Origin: an uncultured Lachnospiraceae bacterium
GTDB lineage: Bacteria; Bacillota; Clostridia; Lachnospirales; Lachnospiraceae
Length of the DNA stretch: 51,531 bases
Assembly: GCA_944382125.1 (NCBI GenBank)
Contig: CALWMV010000007.1
Coordinates: 1 to 51,531 of the forward strand
Reading direction: 5' to 3'
The notes under the pieces were generated by a model, which had not been told where the DNA came from, did not search any database, and worked only from the letters and a program-made list of their open reading frames with translations. Positions within the stretch are counted from its first letter, which is position 1. The number at the start of each line of letters is the position of its first letter. Position numbers and translations under genes: made by a program. Shown here in pieces: positions 42,830-51,531 of this stretch.

Positions 42830-44210
42830 GACCGCTATGGCAGGAAAAAACAAGGAAAAAAGATATATCCCGAAGAACGACCTTGATGCAAGAGAGGTCG
42901 CTCTTTGTGTATTACTTTCGGTTACCGAGGGAAAGAGAAAGTGCAATATCTGTCTTTCTGAGGCTCTGGATGCCTCAGCTTTTTCGGAGAGGGACCGCAG
43001 CTTCATCACTGTCCTTACAGAGGGGACTCTGGATTATCTCATAAGGATAGACCATATCATATCCTGCTATACAAGGAAGCCTCTGGGCTTTATGAATCCT
43101 GAGGCAAAGGCCATACTCAGGATGGCCATCTTCCAGATCATGTTCCTTGATCGTGTCCCCGACAGCGCAGCCTGCAATGAAGCCGTGGAGATCGCCAAGC
43201 GGAGAGGTCTTTCAGGCCTTTCAGGCTTCATAAATGCGGTGCTGAGATCAGTGATAAGGGACAAGGAGAGCGGAAAGGGCAGGCTCTTTGAATATCCTGA
43301 CAAGAGCATCTACTATTCCGTGCCCAAGTGGCTTTATAAAAGGCTGTGCCGGGACTATGGCGTTGAGAGGGCCCATGGTATCATGGAGGCCTGGCTCCTT
43401 AAAAGGGGAGTGAGCGTCAGGTTCAATCTGTCAAAGGCTTCCGAGCAGGAGATCTTTGACATGATAAGCACAGACGGAGAAGGCCTTGTGAAGACTGACA
43501 TGAAGGCCCTCTTTGAAAGTCAGGGCGTCAGGGCACCGGAGGAGGGCTCCCTTCCCGTGGTATATAAGCTTGAGGGAAGGAAGAGAGTATCTGAGCTCAG
43601 AGCTTTCAGGGAAGGATATGTATGTGTCCAGGATCCTGCTTCGACCCTGCCTGCTGCCATGGCAGGAGTAAAGGAGGGAGATCACATCATAGACGTGTGT
43701 GCGGCTCCCGGAGGCAAATCCATGCAGCTTTGCGATCTGCTTAAGGGCAGCGGATCAGTGGAGGCAAGGGATGTCTCAGAGGCGAAGATAAGACTGATAG
43801 AAGACAATATAGCCCGTATGGGCTTTGCCAATATAAGCACGAAGGTGCAGGATGCCCTTGTACCCGACGAGGAAAGCTTCTTCAGGGCGGATATCGTCAT
43901 GGCCGATCTGCCCTGCTCGGGTCTTGGTATAGTCGGGAGAAAGCCCGATATCAAACAGAACATCAAGAGCTACAGTATTGAAGAGCTCCGGGAGCTCCAG
44001 AGGGAGATGCTGCTCTGCGTCAGCAGATATGTGAAGCCCCATGGAACACTGGTATATTCAACCTGTACCATAACGCCGGAGGAAAATGAACAGAATGCGG
44101 CCTGGGCCGTAAGCCACCTGGGCTTTAAGCTGGTGGCCTCGATAAGACTCCTGCCCACGGCAGAGCATGACGGCTTTTTCGTGGCAGTGCTGAAGAAGGA
44201 GTTTGTCTGA
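42819..44210 (+). CDS. rsmB: 16S rRNA (cytosine 967-C5)-methyltransferase RsmB
   Basis: About 463 residues. The N-terminal NusB-like domain (about 20-160) binds rRNA and the C-terminal domain is a SAM methyltransferase with VCAAPGGK, the catalytic-cysteine motif DLPCSGLG and YSTCTITPEENE. It methylates C967 of 16S rRNA. The start is uncertain: the ATG at 42819 lies one base after AAGGAGG, while an ATG at 42837 is 19 bases away; an ATT at 42825 has the ideal spacing. All overlap or abut the zinc peptidase stop. The protein is otherwise normal. Confidence 0.93.
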   Translation: MTIKTAMAGKNKEKRYIPKNDLDAREVALCVLLSVTEGKRKCNICLSEALDASAFSERDRSFITVLTEGTLDYLIRIDHIISCYTRKPLGFMNPEAKAILRMAIFQIMFLDRVPDSAACNEAVEIAKRRGLSGLSGFINAVLRSVIRDKESGKGRLFEYPDKSIYYSVPKWLYKRLCRDYGVERAHGIMEAWLLKRGVSVRFNLSKASEQEIFDMISTDGEGLVKTDMKALFESQGVRAPEEGSLPVVYKLEGRKRVSELRAFREGYVCVQDPASTLPAAMAGVKEGDHIIDVCAAPGGKSMQLCDLLKGSGSVEARDVSEAKIRLIEDNIARMGFANISTKVQDALVPDEESFFRADIVMADLPCSGLGIVGRKPDIKQNIKSYSIEELRELQREMLLCVSRYVKPHGTLVYSTCTITPEENEQNAAWAVSHLGFKLVASIRLLPTAEHDGFFVAVLKKEFV

Positions 44211-44212
44211 GC

Positions 44213-45259
44213 ATGGAGGACATCAGGGAACTTACAAAGGAGGAGCTTTCCCTAAGGCTGAAGGCCATGGGAGAGCCGTCATACAGGACATCCCAGATAT
44301 ATGACTGGATCCATAAGAAGCACGTATCTGATTTTGATTCCATGACGAACCTCTCAAAAAAGACCAGGGAGAGGCTCTCTGAGGATTTTTACATAACGAA
44401 GCTAAGGGCCGTATCGGTACTTAAGTCAGAGCTTGACGGAACAAGGAAATACATACTGGCCCTCGGGGACGGCAATGTCATAGAGGCTGTCCTTATGAGA
44501 TACAGCTACGGCAATTCCGTATGCATAAGCTCCCAGGTGGGCTGCCGCATGGGCTGCAGGTTCTGCGCATCGACCCTGGGAGGGCTGGTGAGGAACCTGA
44601 GTGCAGCGGAGATGCTGTCGGAGGTATATGCCATAGAGGATGACACAGGAGAAAGGGTATCCCATATCGTTATCATGGGATCGGGAGAGCCCCTGGATAA
44701 TTATGATGAGGTCGTGCGCTTCCTCAGGATGGTCTCTGACGGAGACGGAATCAATATCTCCCAGAGGAACATCACCCTTTCCACCTGCGGGATAGTACCA
44801 AGGATATATGAGCTTTCAAAGCTCAGGCTTCAGATAACCCTTGCCCTTTCCCTGCATGCATCGACCCAGGAAAAGAGGATGAACACCATGCCCATAGCGA
44901 AGGCATATGAGCTTTCGGAGGTCCTTAAGGCCTGCAGGCATTATACCAGGGAGACGGGAAGGCGGCTTACCCTTGAATACGCTCTGGCAAAGGGAGTCAA
45001 TGATTCCATGGAGGATGCAGATCTTCTTTCATCCATAGCGAAGGACCTGGGAGCCCATATCAACCTGATACCGGTCAACCCGGTGGAGGAATGCGGGTTT
45101 TCAGAGCCCTCAAGGGAAAACCTTATAAGGTTCAGGGAAAGGCTTGAGAAAGCGGGAGCAAACGTGACCGTAAGACGGGAGATGGGCCGGGACATTGACT
45201 CGGCCTGCGGACAGCTGAGAAGGAGATACATGATAGATGCAGGCTTATGCACTGACTGA
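44213..45259 (+). CDS. rlmN: 23S rRNA/tRNA adenine C2-methyltransferase RlmN
   Basis: 348 residues. A radical SAM enzyme that methylates A2503 of 23S rRNA and A37 of some tRNAs. The cluster cysteines are C111, C115 and C118 (GCRMGCRFCAS), and the resolving cysteine is in DSACGQLRRR near the C-terminus. The motif MGSGEPLDNYDEV marks the SAM-binding GEP region; the usual GMGEPL is MGSGEPL. The start is two bases after the rsmB stop, and prpC begins inside its last codons. Confidence 0.96.
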   Translation: MEDIRELTKEELSLRLKAMGEPSYRTSQIYDWIHKKHVSDFDSMTNLSKKTRERLSEDFYITKLRAVSVLKSELDGTRKYILALGDGNVIEAVLMRYSYGNSVCISSQVGCRMGCRFCASTLGGLVRNLSAAEMLSEVYAIEDDTGERVSHIVIMGSGEPLDNYDEVVRFLRMVSDGDGINISQRNITLSTCGIVPRIYELSKLRLQITLALSLHASTQEKRMNTMPIAKAYELSEVLKACRHYTRETGRRLTLEYALAKGVNDSMEDADLLSSIAKDLGAHINLIPVNPVEECGFSEPSRENLIRFRERLEKAGANVTVRREMGRDIDSACGQLRRRYMIDAGLCTD

Positions 45260-45980
45260 CATAGGTCGTAGGAGACATATAAATCAGGATTATATCTATG
45301 CAAGCACGAAGGCAGTGGGAGCATTTCCCAATCTGTTCATACTTGCAGACGGTATGGGCGGACACAGGGCCGGGGACTTCGCTTCCAGATATCTGGTGGA
45401 GACCCTGGTGGGTTATGTGAGCAAAAATACGGTGGATGAGCCGGTGAAGGTCATGAACAATGCCATCATGCTGTCAAATGCCATGATATATCATAAGTCC
45501 CTTGAGGACGAGGAGCTTATGGGCATGGGATCCACCCTGGTGGCGGCAGTCATAGAAAAGGACCTTCTGACGGTGGCCAATGTGGGGGATTCCCGCCTTT
45601 ATCTTGTGAGGGACGATATAATCCAGATCACGAAGGATCATTCCTATGTGCAGGAGATGATCGACAAGGGCTTGATGAAGAAGGGCTCAGAGGAATATCT
45701 CAGCAAGAAGAAGTACATAACCAGGGCCGTGGGCAGCGAGGAAGAGGTCAGGGCAGATTACTTTGAGGTGGAGCTCGAGGATGGAGATTATATACTCCTC
45801 TGCTCCGACGGACTTACCAACATGGTTGACGACGACAGGATACTGTCAGTCATTTCCGGAAACGGAAGCATAGAATATAAGGTCAGGACACTGATAGCAG
45901 ACGCAAACAGGAACGGCGGCATGGACAATATTGCCGTCATACTTATCAGGTATACGGAAGGCGGTGAAGAGGATGATTAA
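45237..45980 (+). CDS. prpC: PP2C-type Ser/Thr protein phosphatase PrpC/Stp
   Basis: 247 residues. It reverses phosphorylation by PrkC. The PP2C metal ligands are visible in NQDY (16-19), DGMGGH (38-43), and later in SDGLTNMVDDD and GGMDNIAVI. The ATG lies 23 bases inside rlmN and has AAGGAGAT upstream at good spacing. Its stop overlaps the prkC start by eight bases, the usual arrangement of the pair. Confidence 0.96.
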   Translation: MQAYALTDIGRRRHINQDYIYASTKAVGAFPNLFILADGMGGHRAGDFASRYLVETLVGYVSKNTVDEPVKVMNNAIMLSNAMIYHKSLEDEELMGMGSTLVAAVIEKDLLTVANVGDSRLYLVRDDIIQITKDHSYVQEMIDKGLMKKGSEEYLSKKKYITRAVGSEEEVRADYFEVELEDGDYILLCSDGLTNMVDDDRILSVISGNGSIEYKVRTLIADANRNGGMDNIAVILIRYTEGGEEDD

Positions 45981-48177
45981 GGCCGGTGATATACTTGATG
46001 GACGCTATGAGATACTGGATAAGATAGGTCAGGGCGGGATGTCCTATGTGTATAAGGCAAAGGACACGAAGCTGGACCGTATCGTAGCCATAAAGATGCT
46101 CAGGGAGGAATGCTCTGAGGATGAGGAGTTTCTGCGCAAATTCAACAATGAGGCCAGATCCGCAGCGAACCTGACTCATCCCAACATAGTGGCAGCCTAT
46201 GATGCCGTGGATGAGGGAGAGCTCCATTATATAGTAATGGAGCTGGTAGAGGGCATAACCCTCAAGAATTATATAGCCAGAAAGGGACGCCTCTCCAACA
46301 AGGAGACCATAGGCATAAGCCTCCAGGCTGCAGAAGGTATAGCGGCAGCCCATAAAAAGGGCATAATCCACAGGGATATAAAGCCTCAGAATCTTATCAT
46401 CTCAAAGGATGGCAAGGTCAAGGTGGCGGATTTCGGCATAGCCAGGGCAGTGACCCAGGATACGGTCAATTCCGCAGTAGTGGGCTCAGTGCATTATATA
46501 GCTCCGGAGCAGGCAAAGTCCGGACAGACCGATGCCAGGTCGGATCTTTATTCCCTCGGCATCTGCATGTATGAGATGATAACGGGGAGACTGCCCTTCG
46601 TGGGGGATAATACGGTCAATGTGGTGATGGCCCATATATCCGAGGCCATGGTACCGCCTAACGTATATGCTCCCGATATATATCCTGCCCTGAACGATAT
46701 CATAGTAAAGGCCACAAAGAAGGCTCCAGAGGACAGGTATCAGAGTGCGGGAGAGCTCATAGATGATCTGAGACGCTGCGTCAATGAGCCTGAAGGGCAT
46801 TTTGTAAAGCTATTTGAGACCGAGGAAAGAAAGCAGGAGGCAGCTGCAAAAGAGGAGGCTGCGGAAGCTTCAGAGGTAACTCAGACCCCCGGGGCCGGGG
46901 CTCAGGGAGAGGGGCCTTCTGAGACTGAGCAGCCCGGAGAGGGACAGGGCCTTGGAGATACCACCCAGATCCTTAAGACGGAGGAGCTGCTTCCGGATGA
47001 TATCGAGGCAATGGAAAAGCGAAGAAGGATGGTCAGATATGCAACCTATGGAGTATCAGGCCTTCTTCTGATCGCGGCAGCTATACTGCTTATAAGCATA
47101 TTCAAGCCTGCAGGAGAGGCTCACTCGGAGACTGCGGCATCTGACCAGGGGGCCGCTGATGAGGAAGAGGCAGAGAGCGCCGAGACCATGGCGGATATAA
47201 CCGTGGAGATCACGCCGGAGCATCTGATGCCCAGCCTTCTTGGAAGGACCGTGGAGGAGGCAGCAGCCAGGCTCCAGACCTATGGGGTAAGCATAGATTC
47301 CTCCAGGAGCGACTTTTCAGATGTATATCTGGAGGGACTGATAACTGCCCAGACTCCGGATGTGGGAGAGGAGATCGTAAAGGGAGAGACGGTCTACGTG
47401 ACTGTATCCCTGGGCACTAAGATCAGCTATGTACTTTCAAATTTGACGGGAAAGACCGAGGAGGAGGCAAAGACGGAGCTTTCTTCCGTGGGAATCGAGG
47501 TCAGCGGTGACCCCCGTATGGAGATATCCGATGAGGTACCGGCAGGAAGCGTCATAGGCTATGAAGCCATAAGTACGGATGGAGCCTCTTCTGAGGTCAG
47601 GGAGGGAAGTACGGTAAGACTGGTGCTGAGCTCAGGTCCCAGGGACATGCAGACCATCATGCCCCAGCTTCTCGGAAGCAGCGAGGAACAGGCCCTTTAT
47701 ATGCTTAACCAGACAGGCCTGGGTCTTTTGAGTCTTACCTACGAATCCTCTGACGAATATGGAGAGGGACAGGTATGCTACCAGTCAGTTAATGCAGGAG
47801 ACCCTGTCCTTACAGGCACGGCCATAGGACTTATAGTAAGCACTGGAAGCTCTTCGATGGGCAGCGGACTTTCCAATGAATACTTCTACGGAAGCATAGA
47901 TACGGTATGCCAGGTCGGTGTCGCAAACGGTCCCAACGATGCGATGAATCAGATAATGGTCATAATCAGACTTAAGCAGAGGGTGGACGGAGCCAATGTC
48001 TATACCATCCTTGAGGAGGCAAAGCCTGTGGCCCAGGGCTCCATGATCCCCGTAAGCTTCAGAAATATCAGGGGAGCCTATGGAGTGACCGAGGGAGAGA
48101 TAGAGGTTATAAATGCCAATACGGAGCAGGTCTACGCCGCCTATACGGTAAGCTTCAGTTCACCGGAGGCAGGCTGA
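45973..48177 (+). CDS. prkC: PASTA domain Ser/Thr protein kinase PrkC
   Basis: 734 residues from the ATG at 45973. The cytoplasmic kinase domain (about 10-270) has the glycine loop GQGGMSYVY, the catalytic HRDIKPQN near 133 and DFGIA. A low-complexity acidic linker follows, then one membrane helix (about 357-377). Outside there are three PASTA repeats (about 407-620), which in relatives sense muropeptides or lipid II. A further extracellular domain of about 100 residues closes the protein. The gene is coupled to prpC and followed two bases later by rsgA. It likely tunes wall synthesis and division; the window's PBP, Mur and FtsK genes are natural contexts. Confidence 0.95.
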   Translation: MIKAGDILDGRYEILDKIGQGGMSYVYKAKDTKLDRIVAIKMLREECSEDEEFLRKFNNEARSAANLTHPNIVAAYDAVDEGELHYIVMELVEGITLKNYIARKGRLSNKETIGISLQAAEGIAAAHKKGIIHRDIKPQNLIISKDGKVKVADFGIARAVTQDTVNSAVVGSVHYIAPEQAKSGQTDARSDLYSLGICMYEMITGRLPFVGDNTVNVVMAHISEAMVPPNVYAPDIYPALNDIIVKATKKAPEDRYQSAGELIDDLRRCVNEPEGHFVKLFETEERKQEAAAKEEAAEASEVTQTPGAGAQGEGPSETEQPGEGQGLGDTTQILKTEELLPDDIEAMEKRRRMVRYATYGVSGLLLIAAAILLISIFKPAGEAHSETAASDQGAADEEEAESAETMADITVEITPEHLMPSLLGRTVEEAAARLQTYGVSIDSSRSDFSDVYLEGLITAQTPDVGEEIVKGETVYVTVSLGTKISYVLSNLTGKTEEEAKTELSSVGIEVSGDPRMEISDEVPAGSVIGYEAISTDGASSEVREGSTVRLVLSSGPRDMQTIMPQLLGSSEEQALYMLNQTGLGLLSLTYESSDEYGEGQVCYQSVNAGDPVLTGTAIGLIVSTGSSSMGSGLSNEYFYGSIDTVCQVGVANGPNDAMNQIMVIIRLKQRVDGANVYTILEEAKPVAQGSMIPVSFRNIRGAYGVTEGEIEVINANTEQVYAAYTVSFSSPEAG

Positions 48178-48179
48178 GC

Positions 48180-49079
48180 ATGAAGGGAAAGATACTTAAG
48201 GGCGTGGGAGGCTTCTACTATGTCCATGCCGAGGACGGGGAGATCTATGAATGCAGGGCCAAGGGCATATTCAGAAAGGATAAGCTGAAGCCCCTTCCCG
48301 GAGATCTGGTGGAGATGGAGATAACCCATGAAAAGGACCGGGAGGGCAACCTTACTGCCATTGAAAAGCGCAGAAATGTGCTCATACGGCCCGCTGCAGC
48401 CAATATCGACAGCGTGCTGGTGATATTTTCAGTGACCGAGCCGGAGCCTAACCTCAATCTGCTGGACCGCTTTCTGATATATATGGGAGCCCAGGGCATA
48501 GATGTGGTCATCTTTTTCAATAAGGAGGATATAGACAGCTCAGGCTACGGGCAGAAGCTCAGAAGCATATATGAGGATGCGGGTTATCAGGTCATCCTGG
48601 GATCGGTGGAGGACGGAACTGTAAAAAGTGAGATAGAAAAGGTCCTTTCCGGGAAGACCACGGTCCTGGCCGGTCCCTCGGGAGTAGGCAAGTCCTCCCT
48701 CATAAATCTTTTGCACGGAGAGCTCAGATCCGAGACGGGAGAGCTTTCAGAAAAGATAAAGAGGGGAAAGCAGACCACAAGACATACCGAGCTTTTCAGG
48801 CTTGGAGGAGACAGCTATATACTGGATACTCCGGGATTCACTTCCCTTATGCTGTCGGAGCTTCATATAGACGGCCTTGGCAGCGAGGACATCAAGTATT
48901 ATTATGATGAATTCGGAAAATACTATGGGGACTGCAGATACAATACCTGCAACCACATACACGAGCCGGAGGAGCTCTGTGCGGTAAAGAGGGCCCTTAA
49001 GGAGGGCAGGATCCACAGGGAGCGATATGATAATTATGTCCAGATATATGAGGAGATGAAGGCCTCAGAGCGTCGGTAG
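48180..49079 (+). CDS. rsgA: ribosome small subunit GTPase RsgA
   Basis: 299 residues. A circularly permuted GTPase for late 30S maturation. The N-terminal OB fold (about 1-65) is followed by the G domain in permuted order: NKED-type G4 (FFNKEDID), G1 GPSGVGKSSLIN, then G3 DTPG. The C-terminal zinc knuckle reads CRYNTCNHIHEPEELC. It follows prkC with only two bases between. The 160 bases after it contain no gene; a small CCGGA/TCCGG hairpin (49213-49225) lies just before rpe. Confidence 0.96.
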   Translation: MKGKILKGVGGFYYVHAEDGEIYECRAKGIFRKDKLKPLPGDLVEMEITHEKDREGNLTAIEKRRNVLIRPAAANIDSVLVIFSVTEPEPNLNLLDRFLIYMGAQGIDVVIFFNKEDIDSSGYGQKLRSIYEDAGYQVILGSVEDGTVKSEIEKVLSGKTTVLAGPSGVGKSSLINLLHGELRSETGELSEKIKRGKQTTRHTELFRLGGDSYILDTPGFTSLMLSELHIDGLGSEDIKYYYDEFGKYYGDCRYNTCNHIHEPEELCAVKRALKEGRIHRERYDNYVQIYEEMKASERR

Positions 49080-49239
49080 GCCCGGATACGGCGCAGGGAT
49101 GCCGGAGCAGATCAGACAGGACCAAAATGGATCGCGCGAGATCAATGAATCGCAAAGATCAGGACAGCGCCCGATGAGGCAGGCTGTTTTCATAAATGGA
49201 TAATCTTATCAGCCGGAAGATCCGGCGGAATGGAGCATT

Positions 49240-49899
49240 ATGGATATAAAGTTAGCACCTTCGATACTTTCAGCGGATTTTGCAAAGCTCGGAGAAGAGG
49301 TCGAGCTGATAGACAGGCTGGGGGCAGAGTATGTCCATATAGATGTTATGGACGGAAGCTTCGTGCCCAACATCTCCTTCGGACTGCCCGTGATAAAGAG
49401 CATCAGAAGCCACACGGACAGGGTCTTTGACGTGCATCTCATGATAGATGAGCCCCAGAGATATATAGCTGATTTTGCAAAGGCAGGAGCGGACATCATA
49501 ACAGTGCATGCCGAGGCTACGAGGCATCTTGACCGCACTGTCAATGCCGTAAAGGAGCAGGGACTCAAGGTGGGCGTGGCCCTCAATCCCGCCACTCCCG
49601 TTGCTGCGATCTCAAATATCCTGCCCATACTTGACATGGTGCTGCTCATGACGGTCAACCCCGGCTTCGGAGGACAGAAATATATCGGCTATGTGACCGA
49701 CAAGATCATGGAGCTTAAACAGCTTTCGGATATCATGAATCCAGATCTGGATATAGAGGTGGACGGAGGCATCACCACTGAAAATGTTTCTGCAGTTTTG
49801 GAGGCGGGGGCCAATGTTATAGTGGCCGGTTCTTCTGTTTTTGTGGGGGACCCCGAGGAAAACATTAAACAATTTTTAAAAATCTTTTCCCGATATTGA
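49240..49899 (+). CDS. rpe: ribulose-phosphate 3-epimerase
   Basis: 219 residues, a complete TIM barrel. It interconverts ribulose 5-phosphate and xylulose 5-phosphate in the pentose phosphate pathway. Metal and catalytic residues lie in APSILSADF, HIDVMDGSFVPN, HLMI, TVNPGFGGQ and VDGGI. The order rsgA-rpe is typical of Firmicutes; the usual next gene, a thiamine pyrophosphokinase, is absent here. The ribosome binding site is TGGAG. Its stop codon overlaps the -35 of the next promoter. Confidence 0.97.
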   Translation: MDIKLAPSILSADFAKLGEEVELIDRLGAEYVHIDVMDGSFVPNISFGLPVIKSIRSHTDRVFDVHLMIDEPQRYIADFAKAGADIITVHAEATRHLDRTVNAVKEQGLKVGVALNPATPVAAISNILPILDMVLLMTVNPGFGGQKYIGYVTDKIMELKQLSDIMNPDLDIEVDGGITTENVSAVLEAGANVIVAGSSVFVGDPEENIKQFLKIFSRY

Positions 49900-49923
49900 T
49901 TAGCACGGGGAAATCCATATAAT
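49896..49923 (+). promoter_or_regulatory. promoter of the vitamin transporter/kinase genes
   Basis: TTGATT (49896-49901), 16 bases, then a perfect TATAAT (49918-49923). The leader is about 110 bases and shows no riboswitch that I recognise. Confidence 0.7.
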
Positions 49924-50040
49924 CTCAGTTTAGAAAGTCTTCAAGCCAAAGCAGCGCAGAGATGCAGCCTCATGAGGAGATATCCAAATGAGAAAAGACC
50001 CGGACTGCCGGACAGGGCAGCTGGCCGGAAAGGAGATCAT

Positions 50041-50625
50041 ATGGATAACAGAACACATAAGGAGACGGATACAAGACTTATAGCCATGATAGGACTCATG
50101 GCAGCCCTGGTATTTGTCGGATCAAAGATAGAGATAAGATTTCCCACCATCCTGGGAGTTTCCAGATTCCACCTGGGAAACGGGCTCTGCCTGCTTTCAG
50201 GATATCTGCTGGGAGCAGTGAGCGGAGGCCTTGCGGCAGGCTTCGGATCCTTCCTCTTTGACGTAGTATTCTGGGGAGGCTCTCCGGCGGGCTGGATAGT
50301 GACCTTTGCAACAAAGTTCCTTATGGGCTTTGTGGGAGGCCTCTGCTTCAGAAAACATATGTTCAGGAAGTTCGGGCTTGTGCCGGAGCTGATACTCTGC
50401 GGGATCCTCGGTGAAGCTGCATATATCGCAGGCTATCTTGCAAAGGAATTTGTGACCTACAGGTTCATCATGGGCTCACCCATGAGTGCTGTATCTCTTA
50501 TGATGGTAGAGAAGCTTGCCTCCTCGGCCGTCAATGCGGTCATAGCCATCGTTGTTTCCATAGTACTTTATACCGTGCTTAAACCTGTGCTTGCAAAGAG
50601 CGGATTATTATATGACAGAAAATAA
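50041..50625 (+). CDS. ECF transporter S component (probable vitamin B6 or related)
   Basis: 194 residues from the ATG at 50041, chosen because AAGGAGAT precedes it at five-base spacing; an earlier ATG at 49972 has no site. About six membrane helices and the small size fit an energy-coupling-factor substrate-binding component. Such proteins need shared ATPase and T subunits, which are not in the window. The gene overlaps a pyridoxal/pyridoxamine kinase gene by 14 bases, so the substrate is likely pyridoxine or a related B6 form (the PdxU-type association); that is inference from context. Confidence 0.82.
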   Translation: MDNRTHKETDTRLIAMIGLMAALVFVGSKIEIRFPTILGVSRFHLGNGLCLLSGYLLGAVSGGLAAGFGSFLFDVVFWGGSPAGWIVTFATKFLMGFVGGLCFRKHMFRKFGLVPELILCGILGEAAYIAGYLAKEFVTYRFIMGSPMSAVSLMMVEKLASSAVNAVIAIVVSIVLYTVLKPVLAKSGLLYDRK

Positions 50626-51531
50626 AAACATAAAGACAACAGATAAGCTGGAAGCGGCAGAAAAAGGAGCAGTGGCCATTCCCAAAAAGCTTGCGGTGAT
50701 CAACGACCTTTCGGGATACGGACGCTGCTCCCTTTGTGTATCCATACCGGTGATCTCAGCCCTAGGAGTCCAGGCCTGCCCGGTGCCTACAGCCATACTC
50801 TCAAACCATACAGGCTTTCCCAGTGAATATAAATTTGATTTCACGGACCATATGAGGCCCTATACCGATGCCTGGAGCCAGCTGAAGCTGAGCTTTGACG
50901 GCATCATAACTGCATATATGAACTATGAGGAGCAGGTAAAGGTGACTGCTGACTTTATAGACAGATTCAGAAGGGATGATACAGTAGTATTCGTGGATCC
51001 TGCCATGGCGGACCACGGAAGGCTGTACAGAGGCTTTACCGAAAGTTATGCCGGCTATATAAAGGACAGGCTGATAAGAAGGGCCACGGTCATAAAGCCT
51101 AATATAACAGAAGCCTGCATGCTTACAGGCTTTGACTATGATCTTATAAGGTCCTATGCCAGGGAGCCGAAGCTCCGGAAACTCAAATCCGCCATCATGA
51201 ACATGGTGAATGAGCTGAGAGAGCTGGGACCCAGGCAGATAGTCATAACTGGCATAGAACGTCAGGACAGGCTGATAAATGTGATAGCCGATGAAGAGGA
51301 CATAGTTTTTATATCCGGAAAGAAGACCGGAAGGAGCAGGGGCGGTACGGGGGATATATTTTCCTCCATAACGGCAGCCTCCATCATACAGGGCATGACG
51401 CTGGAACGCTCAGTCAGAAAGGCTTCGGACTTCGTGGCGGCTTCCATAAAGCTGAGCGAGGAGGCCGGAGTGCCGGTCAATGAAGGCGTAATATTTGAAA
51501 GGCTCATGTCAAAGCTTGCATCCACGGCATT
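50612..51531 (+). CDS. pyridoxal/pyridoxamine kinase (ribokinase family), 3' end outside window
   Basis: About 306 residues are visible from the ATG at 50612. After a 24-residue polar extension the kinase begins at VINDLSGYGRCS, as in PdxK/PdxY proteins. Substrate and ATP sites include ILSNHTGFP, VVFVDPAMADHG, VIKPNITEA and the catalytic GGTGDIF. It traps vitamin B6 by phosphorylation. The stop is just beyond the edge and nearly the full domain is present. It overlaps the S-component gene, forming an uptake-and-trap pair. Confidence 0.92.
   Translation, partial: MTENKNIKTTDKLEAAEKGAVAIPKKLAVINDLSGYGRCSLCVSIPVISALGVQACPVPTAILSNHTGFPSEYKFDFTDHMRPYTDAWSQLKLSFDGIITAYMNYEEQVKVTADFIDRFRRDDTVVFVDPAMADHGRLYRGFTESYAGYIKDRLIRRATVIKPNITEACMLTGFDYDLIRSYAREPKLRKLKSAIMNMVNELRELGPRQIVITGIERQDRLINVIADEEDIVFISGKKTGRSRGGTGDIFSSITAASIIQGMTLERSVRKASDFVAASIKLSEEAGVPVNEGVIFERLMSKLASTA

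Overview
The window reads as a stretch of chromosome from a low-copy-repeat, moderate-GC Gram-positive anaerobe of the class Clostridia, most likely family Lachnospiraceae. Reasons: AGGAGG-type ribosome binding sites, a T-box leader before pheST, a CdaA/CdaR c-di-AMP locus, a PASTA kinase/PP2C phosphatase pair, a DAP-type MurE, a DUF6465-like protein, and no outer-membrane genes. The taxonomic call is inference; there is no rRNA or other marker that fixes the genus. By eye the genes use AGG/AGA for Arg and ATA/ATC for Ile very heavily throughout, with no island of different codon use, so I see no clear sign of recent gene transfer.

Layout. 1-989 (minus): 5' part of rmuC. 1105-10898 (plus): a cell-wall polysaccharide deacetylase, then ruvA-apbE-exonuclease, a cluster of four perfect hairpins, a LysR regulator, ruvB-zapA, a U32 peptidase split by a frameshift, and a NUDIX hydrolase. 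A bidirectional terminator separates these from a minus-strand SGNH hydrolase (10974-11615). 11869-13128 is a dicarboxylate/amino-acid:cation symporter with a structured leader. 13246-17070 is the Phe T-box and pheST. 17318-23360 is a c-di-AMP operon: two uncharacterised membrane proteins, cdaA, cdaR, a polysaccharide-polymerase-like membrane protein and an AI-2E-type transporter. Then follow a lysine/alanine-rich DUF6465-like protein, an ABC-F ATPase and the azlCD branched-chain amino acid exporter. 27534-49079 is a long, tightly packed growth and translation cluster: class A PBP, SH3-NlpC/P60 hydrolase, FtsK, MurE, MurF, PriA, Def, Fmt, a zinc peptidase, RsmB, RlmN, PrpC, PrkC and RsgA, then rpe at 49240. 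The window ends in an ECF vitamin transporter S component and a pyridoxal/pyridoxamine kinase cut by the edge.

How the parts fit. The centre and right of the window couple envelope growth (PBP, hydrolase, Mur ligases, FtsK, c-di-AMP synthesis, PASTA kinase) with protein maturation and ribosome maturation (Def, Fmt, RsmB, RlmN, RsgA). The gene order from priA to rpe is a classic Firmicutes arrangement; the wall-synthesis genes joined upstream of it make a larger unit here. No complete mobile element, tRNA, rRNA or CRISPR array was seen. The strongest candidates for something undescribed are the cloverleaf-like hairpin element at 5711-5802 and the two unknown membrane proteins plus polymerase built into the cdaA operon.
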